Below are positions 24,201-34,400 of a stretch of DNA of 64,000 nucleotides, in pieces; position 1 is the first letter of the stretch, and each line of letters begins with the position of its first letter. The position numbers and the translations under genes are program-made. This DNA is from an uncultured Bacteroidia bacterium (GTDB taxonomy: Bacteria; Bacteroidota; Bacteroidia; Bacteroidales; F082): contig CACYHP010000001.1 in assembly GCA_902774295.1 (NCBI GenBank), forward strand, positions 372,001 to 436,000, given 5' to 3'. The notes below the pieces were generated by a model. The model was given only the letters and a program-made list of their open reading frames with translations, had not been told where the DNA came from and ran no database searches.

Positions 24201-25541
24201 ATGGATATCATAATTGCTGGAGACGGTGAAGTCGGCATGCACTTGGCGGAAGCCTTGGAGCGGAGCGACCATAACATCACCATCGTGGACCCGCACGAGG
24301 AGCTGCTCAAGATGATGGAGTCGCACTCCGACCTCATGACAATAGCCGGAGACTCCACTACTATAAGCACTTTGCAGAAAGCCAACGTGAAGAAGGCCGA
24401 CATGGTCATCGCCGTGCTTCACGACGAACATATCAACCTGCTGACGGGTATCCTGGCGAAGAAACTCGGTGCCAAACGTGTCATCGTGCGTGTCAACACT
24501 ATGGAAAACCTCAGCCCGGAGTCGTGGAGAATATATCAGGACCTCGGCATCGACGGTATCATCTCGCCGGAAGACATTGCTGCTCAAGAGATTATCACCT
24601 TGCTGAAGCAGACGGCGGCTACCGAGGCGTACGACTTCGCAGGCGGCAAAATCGAGATGTATATGATGAAGCTCGACGACAAAGCCACCGTGCTCGAGAA
24701 GCCTATCAAGGTCATCGCCGAACGCTTCAAACACCTTGATTTTAAATTGGTTGCGATACATCGTCGTCAGACGACATTCATCCCGCACGGAGGCGACACC
24801 TTGAAAGCCGGCGACATGGTCTATGTCATCACCAAGCCGAGCGCCATCAGAGAGCTGATGCAGATGAGCGGCAAGCAGAAATACAACATCCGCAACGTGA
24901 TGATTATCGGTGGCGGACGTGTGGGCCGTATCACAGCCAAGCGTCTCGAGAATGATATGGATATCAAGATCGTGGAGATCGATAAAAACCGCTGCGTGGA
25001 GCTGACAAATATGCTGTCTAACACGTTGGTAGTCAACGCCGATGCCCGTGATGTCGACATGCTCGAGGAAGAAGGCATCAAGAGCGTCGACGCCTTCATC
25101 GCTGTGACGGAAAACACCGAGACCAACATCTTGACATGTCTCCAGGCTAAGGCTTACGGCGTGAAAAAGACCATCGCCCTCGTCGATAACATCGATTATA
25201 TCGATATCTCGCAAAGTATTGGTATTGATACGATTATCAATAAAAAACTCATCGCGGCGAGCTACATAGTGCGCTACACTTTGGGTGATAACGTCTCGAC
25301 TCTGAAGTGCCTCAGCGGCATCGATGCCGATATCATGGAGTTCGTGGTGCCTGACGGCTGCCTCGCTACCATGCGGCCAATCAATAAGCTGCACGTCCCG
25401 GAAGGCGCCATCATCGGTGGCATCATCCGTGGCGAGGTGAGCTACATCGCAAGCGGCGACTTCCAGATCGAAGCAGAAGACAGAGTGGTGGTGCTGGTGC
25501 TGCCGAATGCAATTAGAGAGGTTGAGAAACTGTTTAGATAA
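24201..25541 (+). CDS. trkA: Trk potassium-uptake regulatory subunit TrkA
   Basis: A 446-residue peripheral membrane protein with two RCK modules. Each has a Rossmann dinucleotide-binding start (IIIAGDGEVGMHLAEAL at residue 2; VMIIGGGRVGRITAKRLE near 234) and a TrkA-C domain (about 140-215 and 365-446). It gates a TrkH-type K+ channel in response to NAD(H). No trkH is within the window. The A-T-rich CTCTAAACT leader repeat abuts the start codon, leaving no clear Shine-Dalgarno, as is common in Bacteroidetes. Confidence 0.93.
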   Translation: MDIIIAGDGEVGMHLAEALERSDHNITIVDPHEELLKMMESHSDLMTIAGDSTTISTLQKANVKKADMVIAVLHDEHINLLTGILAKKLGAKRVIVRVNTMENLSPESWRIYQDLGIDGIISPEDIAAQEIITLLKQTAATEAYDFAGGKIEMYMMKLDDKATVLEKPIKVIAERFKHLDFKLVAIHRRQTTFIPHGGDTLKAGDMVYVITKPSAIRELMQMSGKQKYNIRNVMIIGGGRVGRITAKRLENDMDIKIVEIDKNRCVELTNMLSNTLVVNADARDVDMLEEEGIKSVDAFIAVTENTETNILTCLQAKAYGVKKTIALVDNIDYIDISQSIGIDTIINKKLIAASYIVRYTLGDNVSTLKCLSGIDADIMEFVVPDGCLATMRPINKLHVPEGAIIGGIIRGEVSYIASGDFQIEAEDRVVVLVLPNAIREVEKLFR

Positions 25542-25544
25542 TTT

Positions 25545-25732
25545 AATCTCTCGCAGATAACGCAGAGGACGCTGAAAAGTTCTTCCACAGGATTTAGTTC
25601 GCTAAAGCGAACAGATCACGCAGATTATTAGTTCTGCGAAATCAGCAGCTCGCTTTAGCGAGTCATCTGAGAAATGAAATGAGGAAGATAGGAAAATCTG
25701 CAAAATCTGCGATATCTGCGAGAAACAAAAGG
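25545..25732. repeat. CGCAGAT inverted-repeat element, copy 2, composite
   Basis: Ends CTCTCGCAGATAACGCAGA and GCGATATCTGCGAGAAA correspond to the copy at 16877. The interior contains two extra palindromes, GTTCGCTAAAGCGAAC (25597-25612) and AGCTCGCTTTAGCGAGT, and so looks like a composite of nested repeats. It lies between trkA and the sulfatase gene. Confidence 0.8.
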
Positions 25733-25742
25733 AAGAATAAAT

Positions 25743-27680
25743 ATGAAGCGAATCCCTGTTTTTTTTACAATAACCCTCAAACTATATCTGCTTCTAATAG
25801 CAATATATACTGCATTCAGAATCGCCCTCTTATTATTAAACCTCGACCGGCTAGGCGAAACCACCACTTGGGAGATGATCCAAGCCTTCATCATGGGTGT
25901 CCGCTTCGATGTCGTGACTATTGGATTTGTAATCGCGATACCAACAATAATATTGACTGTTTTTTCTTTCTTTGGCAAGAAAAGTCGTATATTTGAACAG
26001 GTTTACACCTGGGTTTTAACGGTTTGTTTTACAATAACTTTCGGCATCTGCGCCGCAGATATTCCTTACTTCGACCAGTTCTTCGACAGGTTTAACGTCA
26101 CCGCCTTTGAATGGATGGCGACGGGCGACAGTGCCTTCGTCTTTAAGATGGTGTTCGAGGAGCCGACGTACATCCTCATGATGCTGCCAGTGATAGCTTC
26201 GGGATTTGTTTTCTGGTTCTTCGCCAACCGAATAATGAAACGCTCAACTGGTTGGGAATCAGTGTATTATCTGCAATATGGGATATACACCGTGTTGCTT
26301 TGTGGACTTGTCTTCATCGGGATGCGCGGCAGGTTGAATGAGAAGTCGCCTATCATGGTCGGCACCGCTTATTTTTGCAATAACGCCATGCTCAACCAGC
26401 TCGGCTTGAACCCGAATTTCACATTGGTAAGAAGCTGGCTCGACAGCAAAGACCCCGACAATCAGAAGGTTAGGTTTATGTCGGATGAGTCGGCTATCAA
26501 TAATGTTCAGAAGTATTTAAATATTGAAATTCCATACGAAGAATTTCCAATAGCTCGTGAGGTGGTGACCGAAGGAGAATCAAACGATTACAATGTTATT
26601 GTGGTCATAATGGAGGGCATGAGCTACAACAAGACCGCCCATGGCGGCAACACCCACAATCTCACTCCTTTCCTCGATGCGTTGATGGATAAGTCGTTGA
26701 GTTTCAACAATTGTTATACCAGCGGCACACATACTTACTGTGGCATCTACACTACCATGGTGTCGTATCCTGTGGTATTCAGAAACCATGCTCTGAAGCG
26801 CATCCCAGTGTTGCAGTACGACGGCATCGCTTCCACTTTGCAAAAAAACGGCTATCAGACGGCTTATTTCACCACTCACGACAAGGAATTCGACAACGTG
26901 GCGGGCTTCATGAGCCAGAATGGCGTTGAGCGTATCATCTCGCAGGCCGATTATCCTGTCAGCGAGGTCAAGACGACGCTCGGCGTGCCCGATGACTATA
27001 TGTTCCGTTTCGCTATGCCTATTTTCGATGAGATGGCGAGCAATAACAGGCCTTTCTTCGCTGCCATGATGACCGCCTCCGACCACGGTCCGTATTATAT
27101 TCCTGATTATTTCGAGCCTCGGAATACCGAGCAGAAATACCAGATCACCGAATATGCAGACTGGTCGCTTCAGCGTTTCATCGAGATGGCATCCGAGAAG
27201 CCTTGGTTTGACAACACTTTGTTTGTCTTCGTTGCCGACCACGGCGCTGCTCTCGACACCGATTATTCCATCCCGTTGAGTTATTTCCATACGCCGCTTA
27301 TTTTCTACAAAAATGGCATGCAACATATTGCTAATGAGGCTATTGCAAGCCAGATGGACGTCTTCCCGACGGTGATGGGCATTTTAAACATTCCGTATGT
27401 CAACAACAGCTTTGGCATCGATTTGCAAAAGGAAAGCCGGAAATACGCTTATTTCATGGGTGATGACAAATACGGAGTGCTTGATGGCGAGTGGCTTTTG
27501 ATCAACAAACCGTCGGAGGAACAGATCGGGTTGTACAAATACGTCGAAAAAGAGAAGAAAAATTATATTTCGGAGTATCCCGAGGTGGCTGGAGAGATGC
27601 AAAAATACGGCGAATCGGCTTGGCAAGTCAGTGAGTATCAACAATATAAGAAAAAAACTAAATTTTTTCTTGACAAATAG
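25743..27680 (+). CDS. LTA synthase-like membrane sulfatase-fold transferase
   Basis: A 645-residue protein with five N-terminal membrane helices (about residues 8-190) and an extracytoplasmic alkaline-phosphatase/sulfatase-fold domain (about 275-610). Metal and catalytic features: VIMEGMS (Glu near 290), TSGTHTYCGIYT (probable nucleophile Thr near 325), TTHDKEFDN and FVADHG (Asp-His near 500). The family transfers phosphoglycerol or phosphoethanolamine to surface glycans or lipids. The Gram-negative context suggests the latter or periplasmic glucan decoration. tRNA-Gln follows directly. Confidence 0.88.
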   Translation: MKRIPVFFTITLKLYLLLIAIYTAFRIALLLLNLDRLGETTTWEMIQAFIMGVRFDVVTIGFVIAIPTIILTVFSFFGKKSRIFEQVYTWVLTVCFTITFGICAADIPYFDQFFDRFNVTAFEWMATGDSAFVFKMVFEEPTYILMMLPVIASGFVFWFFANRIMKRSTGWESVYYLQYGIYTVLLCGLVFIGMRGRLNEKSPIMVGTAYFCNNAMLNQLGLNPNFTLVRSWLDSKDPDNQKVRFMSDESAINNVQKYLNIEIPYEEFPIAREVVTEGESNDYNVIVVIMEGMSYNKTAHGGNTHNLTPFLDALMDKSLSFNNCYTSGTHTYCGIYTTMVSYPVVFRNHALKRIPVLQYDGIASTLQKNGYQTAYFTTHDKEFDNVAGFMSQNGVERIISQADYPVSEVKTTLGVPDDYMFRFAMPIFDEMASNNRPFFAAMMTASDHGPYYIPDYFEPRNTEQKYQITEYADWSLQRFIEMASEKPWFDNTLFVFVADHGAALDTDYSIPLSYFHTPLIFYKNGMQHIANEAIASQMDVFPTVMGILNIPYVNNSFGIDLQKESRKYAYFMGDDKYGVLDGEWLLINKPSEEQIGLYKYVEKEKKNYISEYPEVAGEMQKYGESAWQVSEYQQYKKKTKFFLDK

Positions 27681-27698
27681 AAAAAAGTTGTAATTTTG
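27670..27698 (+). promoter_or_regulatory. Promoter for tRNA-Gln
   Basis: TTG at 27670-27672, an 18-bp spacer, TAATTTTG at 27691-27698. The tRNA begins 11 bp downstream. The promoter overlaps the last codons of the sulfatase gene. Confidence 0.7.
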
Positions 27699-27708
27699 CG
27701 GTCGGAAA

Positions 27709-27781
27709 TGCCCAATGGTGTAATTGGCAACACGACTGACTCTGGATCAGTAAAGTCTAGGTTCGAACCCTGGTTGGGCAA
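27709..27781 (+). tRNA. tRNA-Gln (CTG), integration site of the element
   Basis: A 73-nt cloverleaf. Acceptor TGCCCAA pairs with TTGGGCA (27774-27780). Anticodon stem ACTGA/TCAGT has loop CTCTGGA and anticodon CTG at 27742-27744. The T-arm contains GGTTCGAACCC. The discriminator is A. The last 12 bp of the gene belong to the 14-bp att duplication repeated at 48141-48154, so the tRNA is preserved after integration. Confidence 0.96.
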
Positions 27782-27783
27782 CA
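27770..27783 (+). other. attL, 14-bp direct repeat in tRNA-Gln
   Basis: CTGGTTGGGCAACA spans the 3' end of tRNA-Gln. The identical 14 bp occur at 48141-48154. Confidence 0.85.
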
Positions 27784-27790
27784 AAAGCAC

Positions 27791-27829
27791 TCCCTAACTC
27801 ATTGATAATCAAGTTAGGGAATTTTTTTT
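27791..27829 (+). terminator. Element-borne terminator behind tRNA-Gln
   Basis: TCCCTAAC (27791-27798) pairs with GTTAGGGA (27813-27820), followed by ATTTTTTTT. It lies just inside the element and would stop tRNA-Gln transcription, replacing the chromosomal terminator displaced to 48161. Confidence 0.85.
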
Positions 27830-27849
27830 GCCCCAAGTTTGCCCCAAAG
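27826..27849. repeat. TTTGCCCCAA direct repeat near attL, possible integrase arm sites
   Basis: TTTTGCCCCAAGT (27826-27838) overlaps TTTGCCCCAAAG (27838-27849). The first is repeated in inverted orientation near attR (ACTTGGGGCAAAA, 47983-47995). Placement near both ends suits arm-type binding sites of a tyrosine recombinase. Confidence 0.55.
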
Positions 27850-27927
27850 AATAAAAAATCGGCCAAAAAGTTTCCTTTAAAGCCGAAAAAAAATTAAAAT
27901 TTTTTTAAAAAAATTCCGTTCAAATCA

Positions 27928-28245
27928 TCATGATACATCCTCATCGGAATTTTTCTGTAAAATGCGCTTCACATCATTTAGACGATAGTAGTTTCGATTT
28001 CCAATTTTTACAGCACACAAATATTTAGAATTATTCCATCTCCAAAGTGTTCCTGTTTTGACGTTTAACATCTCCTTTGCCTGTTTACTGTCTATTAGTC
28101 CGTCGTTTTCATTTTCTTTTATTTTTTCTTGACGCTTTCTTTCTTCATTGAATAAGTATGAAACGGCTTCTTTTAAATCATCGACACGAATCATCAACAT
28201 GATGTTTTCTTGGTTGGCATTTGTAAAAATGTCCTTAAAATCCAT
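27928..28245 (-). CDS. Helix-turn-helix (excisionase-like) DNA-binding protein
   Basis: A 105-residue protein. The C-terminal half (LIDSKQAKEMLNVKTGTLWRWNNSKYLCAVKIGNRNYYRLNDVKRIL) is a winged-helix MerR/excisionase-type HTH_17 domain found beside many Bacteroides integrases. The N-terminal part (about 1-45) is acidic/helical and may mediate dimerisation. Its place next to attL supports a role as recombination directionality factor or regulator. The gene ends in two consecutive TGA codons. Confidence 0.8.
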   Translation of the reverse strand: MDFKDIFTNANQENIMLMIRVDDLKEAVSYLFNEERKRQEKIKENENDGLIDSKQAKEMLNVKTGTLWRWNNSKYLCAVKIGNRNYYRLNDVKRILQKNSDEDVS

Positions 28246-28342
28246 AATTGAATGATTTATTCAGGATTATTCTTAGCGCAATCATAATGGTCTTATTTGA
28301 TTACGTGTTGAAAATATACAAATAATTTTTAAGAAAAACAAA

Positions 28343-28528
28343 TTAATCTTCTTTTAAACGTTTCTTTTGTTCGTATTCTTCAATTTTCTTTCTATTGTTC
28401 AAGTAAACATCCGCCAGTGTGTTAATTGTCTTTACTGCCAAATCGAGCATATCTTCCGACATGTTTTCAAAACCTTTGTATTTTCGAAGTCGCTCTGGGG
28501 TTAAATTATAATTTGAATAAGGGTTCAT
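28343..28528 (-). CDS. Small hypothetical protein, 61 residues
   Basis: Not recognised. The sequence MNPYSNYNLTPERLRKYKGF then SEDMLDLAVKTINTLADVY, and a charged C-terminal helix (KKIEEYEQKKRLKED), suggest a small helical DNA- or protein-binding factor. It is transcribed in the same direction as the HTH gene, 97 bp upstream of it. Codon use fits the element. Confidence 0.55.
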   Translation of the reverse strand: MNPYSNYNLTPERLRKYKGFENMSEDMLDLAVKTINTLADVYLNNRKKIEEYEQKKRLKED

Positions 28529-28703
28529 GTTTTATTTTTTTGAGACTTATCGAGTAGCTAAATTACAAAAATTTGTTTTTCTCAATTATTTTTTGTAGAT
28601 TAATGGTAAGCTTGATGTTCTTGATAGTTAATTTCAATTCAGTTGGTCGAACATCAGCTATAAAACTAACTGGATAAGAATAAGCCGAATAAAAATTAAA
28701 TTT

Positions 28704-29336
28704 ATGGCTCAAAAGAAAAAAGAAAAACAGTCTTTTGTAATGTACAATTCTTTTATTGAAGCTGCATCAAACTTGGAACTTGCTCAACGTTGGGAGTGTA
28801 TTGAAAGGCTTAGAGACTATGCTTTATATGACAAAGATGAGAAGAGTGAAAACTGGGGCGTAAACATTGTAATGGAAATGGCGAAACCTCTATTGGATAC
28901 TGCTAAAAAACGTTATAAAGCCTGCGTTAAAAATGGTAATAAAGGCAAAGAATTTGGTTGACTTGGAGGCAGACCGAGAAAAAATAAAAAACCCCAAGAG
29001 AAACCCCAAACTGAACCCCTTAATGATAATGTAAAGGTTAATGTAAATATAAATGATAATTTAAATGTAAAAGAGAAGGTATCTGTAAAAGAAAAAGATT
29101 ATTTAAAAGAAAAAGTAAAAGATTATATAAATGATAATGGCCTTCAGAACAATATCTCTACATTGAATCATAATCAGGTTCAAGATGAAAACAATCTTCA
29201 AATTGAAGATAGTTTCATATCGTCTCAAGAGACGAAAGGAAAACAAATAGGTACTTCCAATATTTCAGATTTTTCAATTTCAAATAACGAGAACGATGGT
29301 TTTTGGGATGCTATCAACCAATTTGAGGATTTTTAA
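28704..29336 (+). pseudogene. DUF6291-like phage/island protein interrupted by in-frame TGA
   Basis: The first 85 codons (SFVMYNSFIEAASNL, ERLRDYALYD, TAKKRYKACVKNGNKGKEFG) end at a TGA at 28959-28961. The same frame continues for 124 more codons with LGGRPRKNKKPQEKP and a low-complexity tail rich in N, V, K and D. In relatives K-x-GGRPRKN is continuous with the RY...NGxKG segment, so the TGA splits one gene. These proteins occur beside phage and island replication genes. Point nonsense mutation is the simplest reading. Stop readthrough (TGA followed by C) is a less likely alternative. Confidence 0.75.
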
Positions 29337-29353
29337 CAAGTGCCGAAACCATG

Positions 29354-29424
29354 TATATACAACCTTCTATATTCCAAGTGATTGATATTATTTCGCTCTT
29401 TGGATATAGAAGGACTTGTATTAT
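29354..29424. repeat. Long hairpin in intergenic region
   Basis: CCTTCTATATTCCAA (29363-29377) pairs with TTGGATATAGAAGG (29400-29413) with one bulge. The outer arms ATACAA/TTGTAT extend the stem. It is followed at about 29448-29466 by the short direct repeat CCGCCCGTCGCCGTTCCGCC. Purpose unknown; it could be a replication or transfer signal of the element. Confidence 0.6.
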
Positions 29425-29572
29425 AAAGTGCAGACGAATTTTCCGCCCGTCGCCGTTCCGCCCGTGCTAATAACTAAAAAAACTAAAACAGCACATCAAT
29501 AAAATTTTAATTTTTTTTCAAACCTATTAAACATTTTAAATCTACCTGCTATTTATAATAAAAGATAACAAC

Positions 29573-29965
29573 ATGGCACTTTTATTATTTGAGCCACAGA
29601 CGGCAAAACTTACGGATTATGAAAGGGAACTTGTACCAGTTCTTGTTAAATGTTTGGAAAACAAAGTTGGGAAAAACAAGGCTGTTAAAAACAGCTATAT
29701 GGTTGCTAAATTACGTGAACATGGTTTGCTTACCAGTGAACCAAGAATCAGAAAAATGCTAAACTACATTCGCACAAGAGGTCTCGTCGAATGTTTGGTT
29801 GCAAGCAGTCAAGGATATTACATATCCACAGACATTCAAGAGCTTGATGACTACATAGACAGTCTAAGAGGTAGAGAAGATGCCATACGTGAAGTCAGAC
29901 TTGCCTTGGAAGAACAGAGTGTGCGTCTTGAAAACAAACAGAATAATAATAGAAAAAAACAATAA
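29573..29965 (+). CDS. Winged-helix-like hypothetical protein
   Basis: A 130-residue protein, not a named family. The core ELVPVLVKCLENKVGKNKAV, SYMVAKLREHGLLTSEPRIRKMLNYIRTRGLVECLVASSQGYYIS reads as a winged-helix domain with the wing at GYYIS (about 88-92), followed by a coiled, highly charged tail (EQSVRLENKQNNNRKKQ). Such proteins occur in phage and island early regions. It ends 4 bp before the next start, so the two are co-transcribed. A G/C-rich CCGCCCG repeat and an A-rich AACTAAAA leader precede it. Confidence 0.65.
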   Translation: MALLLFEPQTAKLTDYERELVPVLVKCLENKVGKNKAVKNSYMVAKLREHGLLTSEPRIRKMLNYIRTRGLVECLVASSQGYYISTDIQELDDYIDSLRGREDAIREVRLALEEQSVRLENKQNNNRKKQ

Positions 29966-29969
29966 TAGC

Positions 29970-30446
29970 ATGACAAATACTGAAAGATTATTCAAATCTA
30001 TGGAAAATGAGAACAAATCCATGATAGGATACTTGATGACAGATGAGGAAGTCTCACTTGAAATTTTCAATGAAGATATACTAAAGAAAATATACGATAC
30101 TCATAATATTTTTATGTTTTTGAATGACGATAACATATATTTTATTACATACACTCCTGGGTTGATGTCTTTAGGCGCATTTGCCATCAATGCTTGCGTT
30201 CCCAAAGAAGGTGAATACCCTGTAATTAGCTTTGAAATCGGTGATTATTTTCTCGAACTTGTTGATTTGTTGGTCGGAGGTGTCAATATACTTCAATGTA
30301 TTGTCCATGATATAGTATCGGAGTTCGGCACAACAACAAATATTTATTCTCAGGCAGTAGATAATTTGAGAACACTGGGAGACATGTTCGACGATGCAAA
30401 AGACATGAAAACAATAATAAACAAATTACAAAATAACGAATTGTAA
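29970..30446 (+). CDS. Hypothetical protein, 158 residues
   Basis: Not recognised. ATG at 29970 is chosen because an upstream in-frame ATG would overlap the preceding gene by more than 80 bp. MTNTERLFKSMENENKSMIG is followed by a beta-rich middle (NIFMFLNDDNIYFITYTPG, YPVISFEIGDYFLELVDLLV) and a helical C-terminus (IINKLQNNEL). The product is probably cytosolic. It is the second gene of a two-gene unit ending at the terminator at 30480. Confidence 0.6.
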   Translation: MTNTERLFKSMENENKSMIGYLMTDEEVSLEIFNEDILKKIYDTHNIFMFLNDDNIYFITYTPGLMSLGAFAINACVPKEGEYPVISFEIGDYFLELVDLLVGGVNILQCIVHDIVSEFGTTTNIYSQAVDNLRTLGDMFDDAKDMKTIINKLQNNEL

Positions 30447-30479
30447 TTATAAAATCTTTCTATCCGAACATTTTGTGAG

Positions 30480-30511
30480 CAGTTAATCTTTATTGATTAG
30501 CTGCTTTTTTC
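30480..30511 (+). terminator. Hairpin terminator between convergent genes
   Basis: GCAGTTAATC-TTTATT-GATTAGCTGC followed by six T residues. It serves the + strand pair. The 3' end of the leftward restriction operon is 5 bp away. Confidence 0.8.
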
Positions 30512-30515
30512 ATGC

Positions 30516-31439
30516 TTATAGACTTTTGCTCTTTTTGAAAACTAAAAAATAACTATGGTATTTTCTTGCATGTTTTTGTACACTGTCTGGATAATATAAC
30601 AAGCGACTTTTCCCTTCTAATACAAATTCATCAATCAATGTATAACCCATATTTTGTGCCTGTAATTGGGTTATGAAAGATGTCCATACTTGCCTGTCGC
30701 CATATATTGTGTTTTGGACTTTTTGAACAAGTATTCCGTTTGGCTTCAACAGCCGATAGGCCAGTGAAAGCATGGATTTGTTTGTCTCTATTAGTTCGTT
30801 TACCGAATAGAAACATTGGAACCTGTCAACCACGATGGATGTTTGCGCATCTTTCTGACTGCTCTTGATGATGAAGGGCAAATCAACGACGATACTTTCA
30901 AAAACCTCATTAGACAGCAAAAACGCCTCATCTAATGGCTTTACGTCATCAGATAGAGGGAATTTATCAAATTTGAATTTAGGTTGCTGTATGGCCTTAT
31001 AAAATAGTCCCTTGCTATAGGTCAAATCACAATCGTATTTTTTGGACGGAATATAGAGCCTGATGATGTCTTTAAGAATCTTGTCTTGGCTTTTCCCTAT
31101 AGATTTGATTACATTATCTTTATTTAATTGATAGGTATGCGAGATTTTTTCACTATCAAAATTTGATTGTAATTCTTTATTACCTTTAGCAATTTTCCAA
31201 TATTTTCTAACAGTGTTTATAGACAGACCTGTTCCTAACACAGCAGCGTCCCTTGTGGCGTTTGGATTCTTTTTGAGGTATTTTTTCAGGTCGTTGACAA
31301 TGTTCATCTTCGCCTCATGCCTTCTGTCAATGCCGTTGACCTTGATATAATACCTCATTCCAGCAATGCTTACACTGTTTTTTTCGGCATTTTCAGCAAT
31401 GCTCAAATTTGGGTCATATATGATTTTACTCCTACGCAT
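30516..31439 (-). CDS. HTH-fused DNA methyltransferase-like protein
   Basis: A 307-residue protein. Residues about 1-90 contain two helix-turn-helix-like segments (IIYDPNLSIAENAEKNSVSI...YYIKVNGID and NPNATRDAAVLGTGLSINTVRKYWKIAKG). The same module starts the ADP-ribosylglycohydrolase protein at 44009. Residues about 130-307 look like a SAM-dependent N6-adenine methylase: CDLTYSKGLFYK, VVDLPFII in place of DPPF, and LLKPNGILVQKVQ. The Pro-to-Leu change in motif IV may impair catalysis. It is the last gene of the restriction operon, 4 bp after hsdR, so it could add a second methylation or regulate the system. Confidence 0.7.
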   Translation of the reverse strand: MRRSKIIYDPNLSIAENAEKNSVSIAGMRYYIKVNGIDRRHEAKMNIVNDLKKYLKKNPNATRDAAVLGTGLSINTVRKYWKIAKGNKELQSNFDSEKISHTYQLNKDNVIKSIGKSQDKILKDIIRLYIPSKKYDCDLTYSKGLFYKAIQQPKFKFDKFPLSDDVKPLDEAFLLSNEVFESIVVDLPFIIKSSQKDAQTSIVVDRFQCFYSVNELIETNKSMLSLAYRLLKPNGILVQKVQNTIYGDRQVWTSFITQLQAQNMGYTLIDEFVLEGKSRLLYYPDSVQKHARKYHSYFLVFKKSKSL

Positions 31440-31443
31440 TTTA

Positions 31444-34400
31444 TTAAGCCTCCGCTGCCATCGAAACAGGATTGCCGCCTTGTTGATACAATGGAATTAC
31501 AACATTGTGGATGTTGTCTATGAATTTTGCGAGTGGAATCATATAGGCATTGAAGACATCCAGTCTTTCGTCAAATGGAGGGTCATTTACTACAATGTCT
31601 TTTGTAATATCACCATTCTCACACACATAGCTAACAACAGTCATTAAAAACTCCTCTTGTTCGGAATTAAGTTCATTTCCCGATATAAACTGGCCAAATC
31701 GTTGCATGGCTATTTTCCTATCAACACCAATCAAGGAACGAATAAGGATGGCTACATTTGAACCACATGGTTTCCCTAAAGTATATTTGTCATAATCCTC
31801 TTTATTTCCAAGTTCTTCCCAAAGTATGCGTTCCAGTTCGTGGAAATCATTGGTATTAAGCTGCTCCATGTCATAAATCTTATCAAGAACTGGTAGGTTT
31901 CTATGTGTAGCAAGCCAGTCAAGGACACGTTGTTTGTAGCTAACCCTCGGAGTTATACCTTCACTCTCTCCATCATGCGAAATAACATCATCAATATCTA
32001 CAATAAACCATCTATCCCCACCTCCAATCAAAAACTTAACCAAATCTCTCAAATCAATTCTAACCTTTTCCAACCATTGTAGTGAAACATTATCCCATGC
32101 AGTTTGAGAAAGCACTTCTTTAATGGTTCCCATTTTTGCCTGAACTTGTGGTAATGTTGCCATATCTTGAAGTTTCTCGGCAATCAGTCTTACACGCTGA
32201 ATGCATTTATCAGCTTTATTGTCTCCGCCAAGATAATTTAATTCTATGGAAAGAGTTAAAACATCGAATTTCTTGGCACTTTCATCCAATACAGTCTTTG
32301 GTATTAGCGGTGAAATATCCGTTTTCAATGACAATAAATCCAGTTCGGATATATAAGTCCATGCATTTTTATCTTTAAAATGACTTACAGCTTCCCATTT
32401 TGCCCTGACAGAAATGTGGCTGTCTTGTAAAGCCTCAACCTGCTCGAAAAGCAATGCTTTGTTTTCATCATGCAAGCTTTTGCAATAAGCGTCTTCCTGA
32501 TACTTTTGGTGTTGAAGATGAAATGCTATATCAGCTCTTAAACAGAACAAATGCTCTGTTAATGACTGTGTGGGTTGTGGTTCTTTGCCATTAGGATTGG
32601 CCTCGAAATATTCAAAATTTCTACACCAATCAAAAATGTAGAAACATTCTTTATCTTTGCCTTGACCGAAAATATTTTCACTCAATCTTGTGCCTCGACC
32701 AATCATTTGCATAAATTTAATCTTGCTCTTAACAACTTTAAAGAATACAAGATTAAGTATATCTGGAATATCGATACCAGTGTCCAGCATATCGACAGAC
32801 ACGGCTATTTGTGGTTCCCCATCCCTGATTTCAAACTTATCAATTAAGTCTTGGGCATAGGTGATGTAGTTGTCGATAAGCGCACAGAATCCAGCGCCAT
32901 ATTCAGGATATAATATATTAAACCTCTTAACAATAAGTTCTGCATGGCGATGATTATATGCAAATATAACAGATTTGCCTATACGTTCTCCGCTTTGAAC
33001 CTTGAGGCCGTTTTCCATTAAATCCTGAAGGACAGCATCAATAGTATCTTCATTGAAAATATAGTTGAAGATTTCGTTGCTGGCAATATCTCTCCCCATT
33101 ATTTGTTCATACGTCCAGACCGCCTCCAGTTGCTTCTTTTCTTCTGCCGACAAACTATTATATTTGATACCTTCTTTCAGTATCAGAGAACCTCTTTTGA
33201 ATCCATGATAGTTTACTAAATATCCATCAGCAACAGCATCTTCCAATTCGTAAGCGTAATTTGGTGAGCCTTCATCCATCTCAAATATCTGGTAAGTGCT
33301 TCTATCAACATCCTCTCTTGGTGTCGCAGTCAGACCAATTAGCAATGAATCAAAATAATTGAAGACAGCTCCATATTTTCCAAAGATGCTTCTATGTGCT
33401 TCGTCAATTATAATTAAATCAAATCGACCTACTGAAAATGGTTTTTCATCAGTGTCGATATAATTTATCATTGTTTGGTAAGTTGAGAATGTTATACGAG
33501 CGTTAAGGTCTTTGTCAATTCCATTGTCATTAAGAACACAAGTTGTTGTGCTTGGCAACAATTTTACAAAATTTTTATGTGCCTGTCTAACGAGACTTCT
33601 TCTATCAGCAAGGAATAAAACATTTTTTACCCAGTTGTTTCTGGCCAGTACGTCGGTCAGAGATATGGCCACTCTCGTTTTACCAGTTCCCGTAGCCATC
33701 ACCAGTAATGCTTTTCTGTGCTTCTTGTTATAATGCTCACAAACGGCCTTTATAGCCATTTTCTGATAATGGCGGTCAGTTATATTGTTCTTGATGCTAA
33801 AGTCTGTTATATCCTTTCTATTGCGCTTCTGTATCATTAGTTCCAAATCCTCTGCGGTATGGAAACTGTAAAGCCTTCTTGGTGGATAGCCTAAACCGTC
33901 GATTATATTAGTATCAAAACCGTTTGTGTAATATATAACTGGGCGTAATCCATACTGTTTTTCAAGACAATCTGCGTATAGTTCTGCTTGATGCTTGCCT
34001 TTAACTGGCGATATTGAAGTTCTTTTAGCTTCAATAACCGCAAGTGGAAGTCCGTTGCTGCTAAACAGAACATAATCGGCATATCCCAGTCCTTGTTCAT
34101 TTGGCATACCATGAAGTTCTACCTCGATACAAGCCTTTAATGGCTGTATAGTTCCTTCAGTTGTCAGCACCTCCCATCCAGCTTCTTTCAACATGAGGTC
34201 GATGTATAGTTTTCTGGTCTCTGCCTCAGAAATATCACTTGCAATTAAAGAAACAGGCTCTTTGTCGATTAAATAATCTTTATTGGTGTCGGTGATTATT
34301 TTGTCTGTTTCTTTAATCTCAACTGTGGTAGGAAGCAATGCAGGATTTTCAACAGTCTTTGGGATAAGGTTTTCATCGAAAGGCTTTATTTTATCTACAA

